Shown here piece by piece: positions 6,629 through 7,858 of a stretch of DNA of 7,858 nucleotides (the stretch's first letter is position 1; each line of letters begins with the position of its first letter). The translations under genes and the position numbers were made by a program. This DNA is from Candidatus Thiodiazotropha sp. (ex Gloverina cf. vestifex). Its GTDB lineage: Bacteria > Pseudomonadota > Gammaproteobacteria > Chromatiales > Chromatiaceae. The stretch spans positions 1-7,858 of the forward strand of contig JAHXHT010000103.1 in assembly GCA_025656435.1 (NCBI GenBank), given 5' to 3'. The notes beneath the pieces are model-generated. The model did no database searches and had not been told where the DNA came from. It saw only the letters and a list, made by a program, of their open reading frames with translations.

Positions 6629-6683
6629 CTCCCGGTGACGCACACCCGCGTCGATAGTTGGATTAGGGTGTGTTCAATGGGAG
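6629..6683 (-). promoter_or_regulatory. Hairpin masking the btuB Shine-Dalgarno
   Basis: In the minus-strand RNA, CTCCC (6683-6679) pairs with the Shine-Dalgarno GGGAG (6633-6629) and CACACCC (6672-6666) pairs with GGGTGTG (6647-6641). Between the two stems UGA (6676-6674) can pair with UCA (6638-6636), and the loop is 18 nt. This is the expected expression platform for a riboswitch acting on translation: cobalamin binding upstream would favour the masked state. The competing anti-sequestering pairing was not identified. Pairings are read directly; the regulatory role is inferred by analogy with enterobacterial btuB. Confidence 0.6.
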
Positions 6684-6753
6684 AGGAGGCATGGCGAGGT
6701 CTGAAAGAGACAGCTGTGCCTCTATGTCGCCCACCGCAACACAGTGTTTTACC

Positions 6754-6904
6754 CAGGTCGGTATCCGGACTCACAGACTGGTTTCACCCGATGCAGCGCC
6801 TGAAACCACAGTGGCCTATCGCGGCATCTTGTCTGCTTACCGTTGCGGGGCAGTGCAGGCATCTCACCTGCTTCCCGTTTAACCCGGATGACTCCGGGCA
6901 CCTG
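6754..6904 (-). promoter_or_regulatory. Cobalamin riboswitch (aptamer) upstream of btuB
   Basis: The minus strand carries the conserved parts of the B12 aptamer in order: GTTAAACGGGAA followed by GCAGGTGAGATGCCTGC (a stem with loop), the core CTGCCCCGCAACGGTAAGC (ending at 6835), the B12 box GCCACTG (6815-6809), a hairpin GGTTTCA/TGAAACC (6807-6801 with 6786-6780), and the 3' block GTCCGGATACCGACC (to about 6756). CAGGT (6904-6900) and ACCTG (6758-6754) can close the basal stem, which sets the limits given. The aptamer lies about 130 nt upstream of the btuB start. No T-rich terminator follows, so control is probably at translation and covers the whole coupled operon. Confidence 0.93.
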
Positions 6905-6991
6905 CGGCAGGTGGCAAAGCTACAGCCATTGTCTTTTAGGGTCAAGTCAGAGGGGTTGTTATTGATGGCATGAGATGTGGATTTTGCTTGG

Positions 6992-7018
6992 GTTATACTG
7001 CCGTGATTTCAATGGCAA
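6992..7018 (-). promoter_or_regulatory. Candidate promoter of the btu operon
   Basis: On the minus strand TTGCCA (7018-7013, 5 of 6 to TTGACA) and TATAAC (6997-6992, 5 of 6 to TATAAT) are separated by 15 bp, a short spacer. Transcription would start near 6985, about 80 nt before the riboswitch aptamer. It is the best pair in the gap, but the spacing lowers confidence. Confidence 0.4.
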
Positions 7019-7022
7019 AGAT

Positions 7023-7104
7023 TGTTGAGAATGTCTGATAAGGCTACAACGTGTAGGTTGGGCCGACGAAGGAGGCCCAACATCAGGGTCGAGACATTCC
7101 AACA
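7023..7104. repeat. Imperfect inverted repeat enclosing one REP-like unit
   Basis: TGTTGAGAATGTCT (7023-7036) and AGACATTCCAACA (7092-7104) are inverted copies differing by one extra A. They enclose the first REP-like palindrome at 7053-7082, so a hairpin within a hairpin can form. This pairing competes with the long stem between the two REP-like units. Confidence 0.45.
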
Positions 7105-7157
7105 GTTGTCGGTACAAGGGTGTGGTGTGTTGGGCCTCCTTTGTCGGCCCAACCTAC
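7053..7157. repeat. Two REP-like palindromes in inverted orientation
   Basis: A 30-bp unit at 7053-7082 and its inverted copy at 7128-7157 differ at one base. Each starts GTAGGTTGGGCC and contains its own palindrome GTTGGGCC/GGCCCAAC, as REP elements do; a paired inverted arrangement resembles a BIME. The 45-bp spacer is unrelated. This falls between the divergent btu operon and yqiA, where such elements are common. In RNA it would form a very stable stem, possibly shielding yqiA from upstream transcription. GTTGGG-type REPs linked to RAYT transposases are known from memory; no transposase is in the window. Confidence 0.75.
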
Positions 7158-7201
7158 GGTGGCCCTGTTCACTTTAAAGGTTCGATTGGAATTTCTTATT
7201 G

Positions 7202-7783
7202 ATGATCATCTATCTGCATGGCCTCAATAGCGCAGGCACTTCAGGCAAGGCGGCAGTGCTTCGCCGGCAACTGGCTCCCATCGAGGTAGTCAGTCCTACC
7301 TACCCGGCGCAGTCGGCAGCGGAGGCAGTGACGATTCTGAGCAGTGAGCTGGAGCCTCTGTTGCAACACAACGAGCCGAGGATTCTTGTGGGCAGTTCAA
7401 TGGGTGGGTTCTACGGCGCCTGGTTGGCGCGTCGAGTGAAAGCGCATCACCTGGTTATGATCAATCCCGCTCTCAAGCCCTGGGCATTATTGCAACAGGT
7501 GGAGGGCTGGCAGTACAACGAAGCCAAGGATGAGCGCTACTATCTCTCATCCGAGATGATAGCGGCGACACAGGCATATCAGACCCTGCCAACAGAAGTT
7601 GGTGTGCCGGTTACCCTGCTGCTGGACAAGGGAGACGAACTGATCGATTACCGCGAAGCGGAAGAGAGCTATCGGGGGTGGGCAGATATTCATCTCTTCG
7701 AGAGAGGGAGTCACGCCTTTGAACACATGGATGAGGCGGTGGCGATTATCGGTGAGATTCACCGTTCTCTAGGGAAGCTCTGA
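7202..7783 (+). CDS. yqiA: YqiA-family alpha/beta-hydrolase esterase
   Basis: A 193-residue protein, the same length as E. coli YqiA, an esterase acting on short acyl esters in vitro with no firm cellular substrate. It opens with MIIYLHGLNSAGTSGKA, the oxyanion-hole motif typical of the family. The nucleophile elbow is GSSMGG at 64-69, with S66 as nucleophile. The acid is probably D145 in LLDKGDELIDY and the base H171 in GSHAFEHMD. A TTG directly before the ATG (7199) could also serve, since the only Shine-Dalgarno-like GGA (7188-7190) lies 8 nt from it and 11 nt from the ATG. I kept the ATG by family comparison. The last three residues and the stop (codons from 7772) are encoded by the right IS tip that starts at 7773, so the native tail was replaced or cut by the insertion. 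The loss is probably small, because all catalytic residues are upstream. Confidence 0.88.
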   Translation: MIIYLHGLNSAGTSGKAAVLRRQLAPIEVVSPTYPAQSAAEAVTILSSELEPLLQHNEPRILVGSSMGGFYGAWLARRVKAHHLVMINPALKPWALLQQVEGWQYNEAKDERYYLSSEMIAATQAYQTLPTEVGVPVTLLLDKGDELIDYREAEESYRGWADIHLFERGSHAFEHMDEAVAIIGEIHRSLGKL

Positions 7784-7858
7784 ACGAATCCATCGATTGA
7801 GGGATAATGGTGCACATTCTAGGCCAATCATTATATAGACCCCATGAAGCAAGCAACT
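7773..7858. mobile_element. Right terminal inverted repeat: tip of an IS5-like insertion sequence
   Basis: This is the inverted copy of 1-84. The tip GGAAGCTCTGAACGAATCC starts at 7773, directly after CTAG (7769-7772), which fits a YTAR target site. The left copy abuts a different YTAR (CTAA in element orientation), so the two are separate insertions rather than one. The element would extend to the right beyond the window. It overlaps the last 11 bases of yqiA. IS identity is inferred from end sequence and target site only. Confidence 0.6.

Noticed and set aside
6635..6973. Plus-strand open frames across the btuB leader
   Set aside because: They lie over the cobalamin riboswitch, whose conserved bases explain the sequence; no protein features.

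Overview
The window reads as a stretch of a gammaproteobacterial genome with a GC-rich backbone. The grounds are a YqiA-type esterase, a class of cobalamin riboswitch and an SD-sequestering leader like those in gammaproteobacteria, and a BtuB/BtuF/BtuC/BtuD cobalamin uptake operon. I cannot name a genus. Both ends are the same sequence in opposite orientation (positions 1-84 and 7773-7856, one mismatch). Each copy abuts a YTAR tetranucleotide, so the segment appears to lie between two inverted copies of an IS5-family-like insertion sequence. It may be a contig that broke inside those repeats.

Layout, left to right: IS tip (1-84); a gene-free, AT-richer stretch with several palindromes (85-391); a truncated, in-frame 3' copy of btuD (392-868, minus); a low-GC gene on the minus strand (914-1957) encoding a winged helix, a GHKL ATPase and a STAS-like DUF4325 domain; its control region with three copies of a 9-bp motif (1964-2014); then the minus-strand operon btuB-btuF-btuC-btuD (6622 down to 2047), preceded by a cobalamin riboswitch (6754-6904); a pair of inverted REP-like palindromes (7053-7157); yqiA on the plus strand (7202-7783), whose last codons lie in the right IS tip (from 7773).

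The operon is a complete outer-to-inner-membrane corrinoid importer: TonB-dependent receptor BtuB, periplasmic binding protein BtuF, permease BtuC and ATPase BtuD. Its genes are translationally coupled: ATG/TGA overlaps at btuF-btuC and btuC-btuD, and a 3-nt gap at btuB-btuF. The riboswitch probably acts on translation, because a downstream hairpin pairs the btuB Shine-Dalgarno.

The most unusual part is 392-2523. The last 477 bp of btuD occur twice as a direct repeat (about 93% identical, no indels by my count), with the wHTH-ATPase-STAS gene between them. This looks like an integration at the 3' end of btuD that left one intact and one truncated copy. No recombinase is visible. The central gene has its own candidate operator/RNA-hairpin region and is compositionally foreign. 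It is the best candidate here for a poorly described mobile regulatory module.
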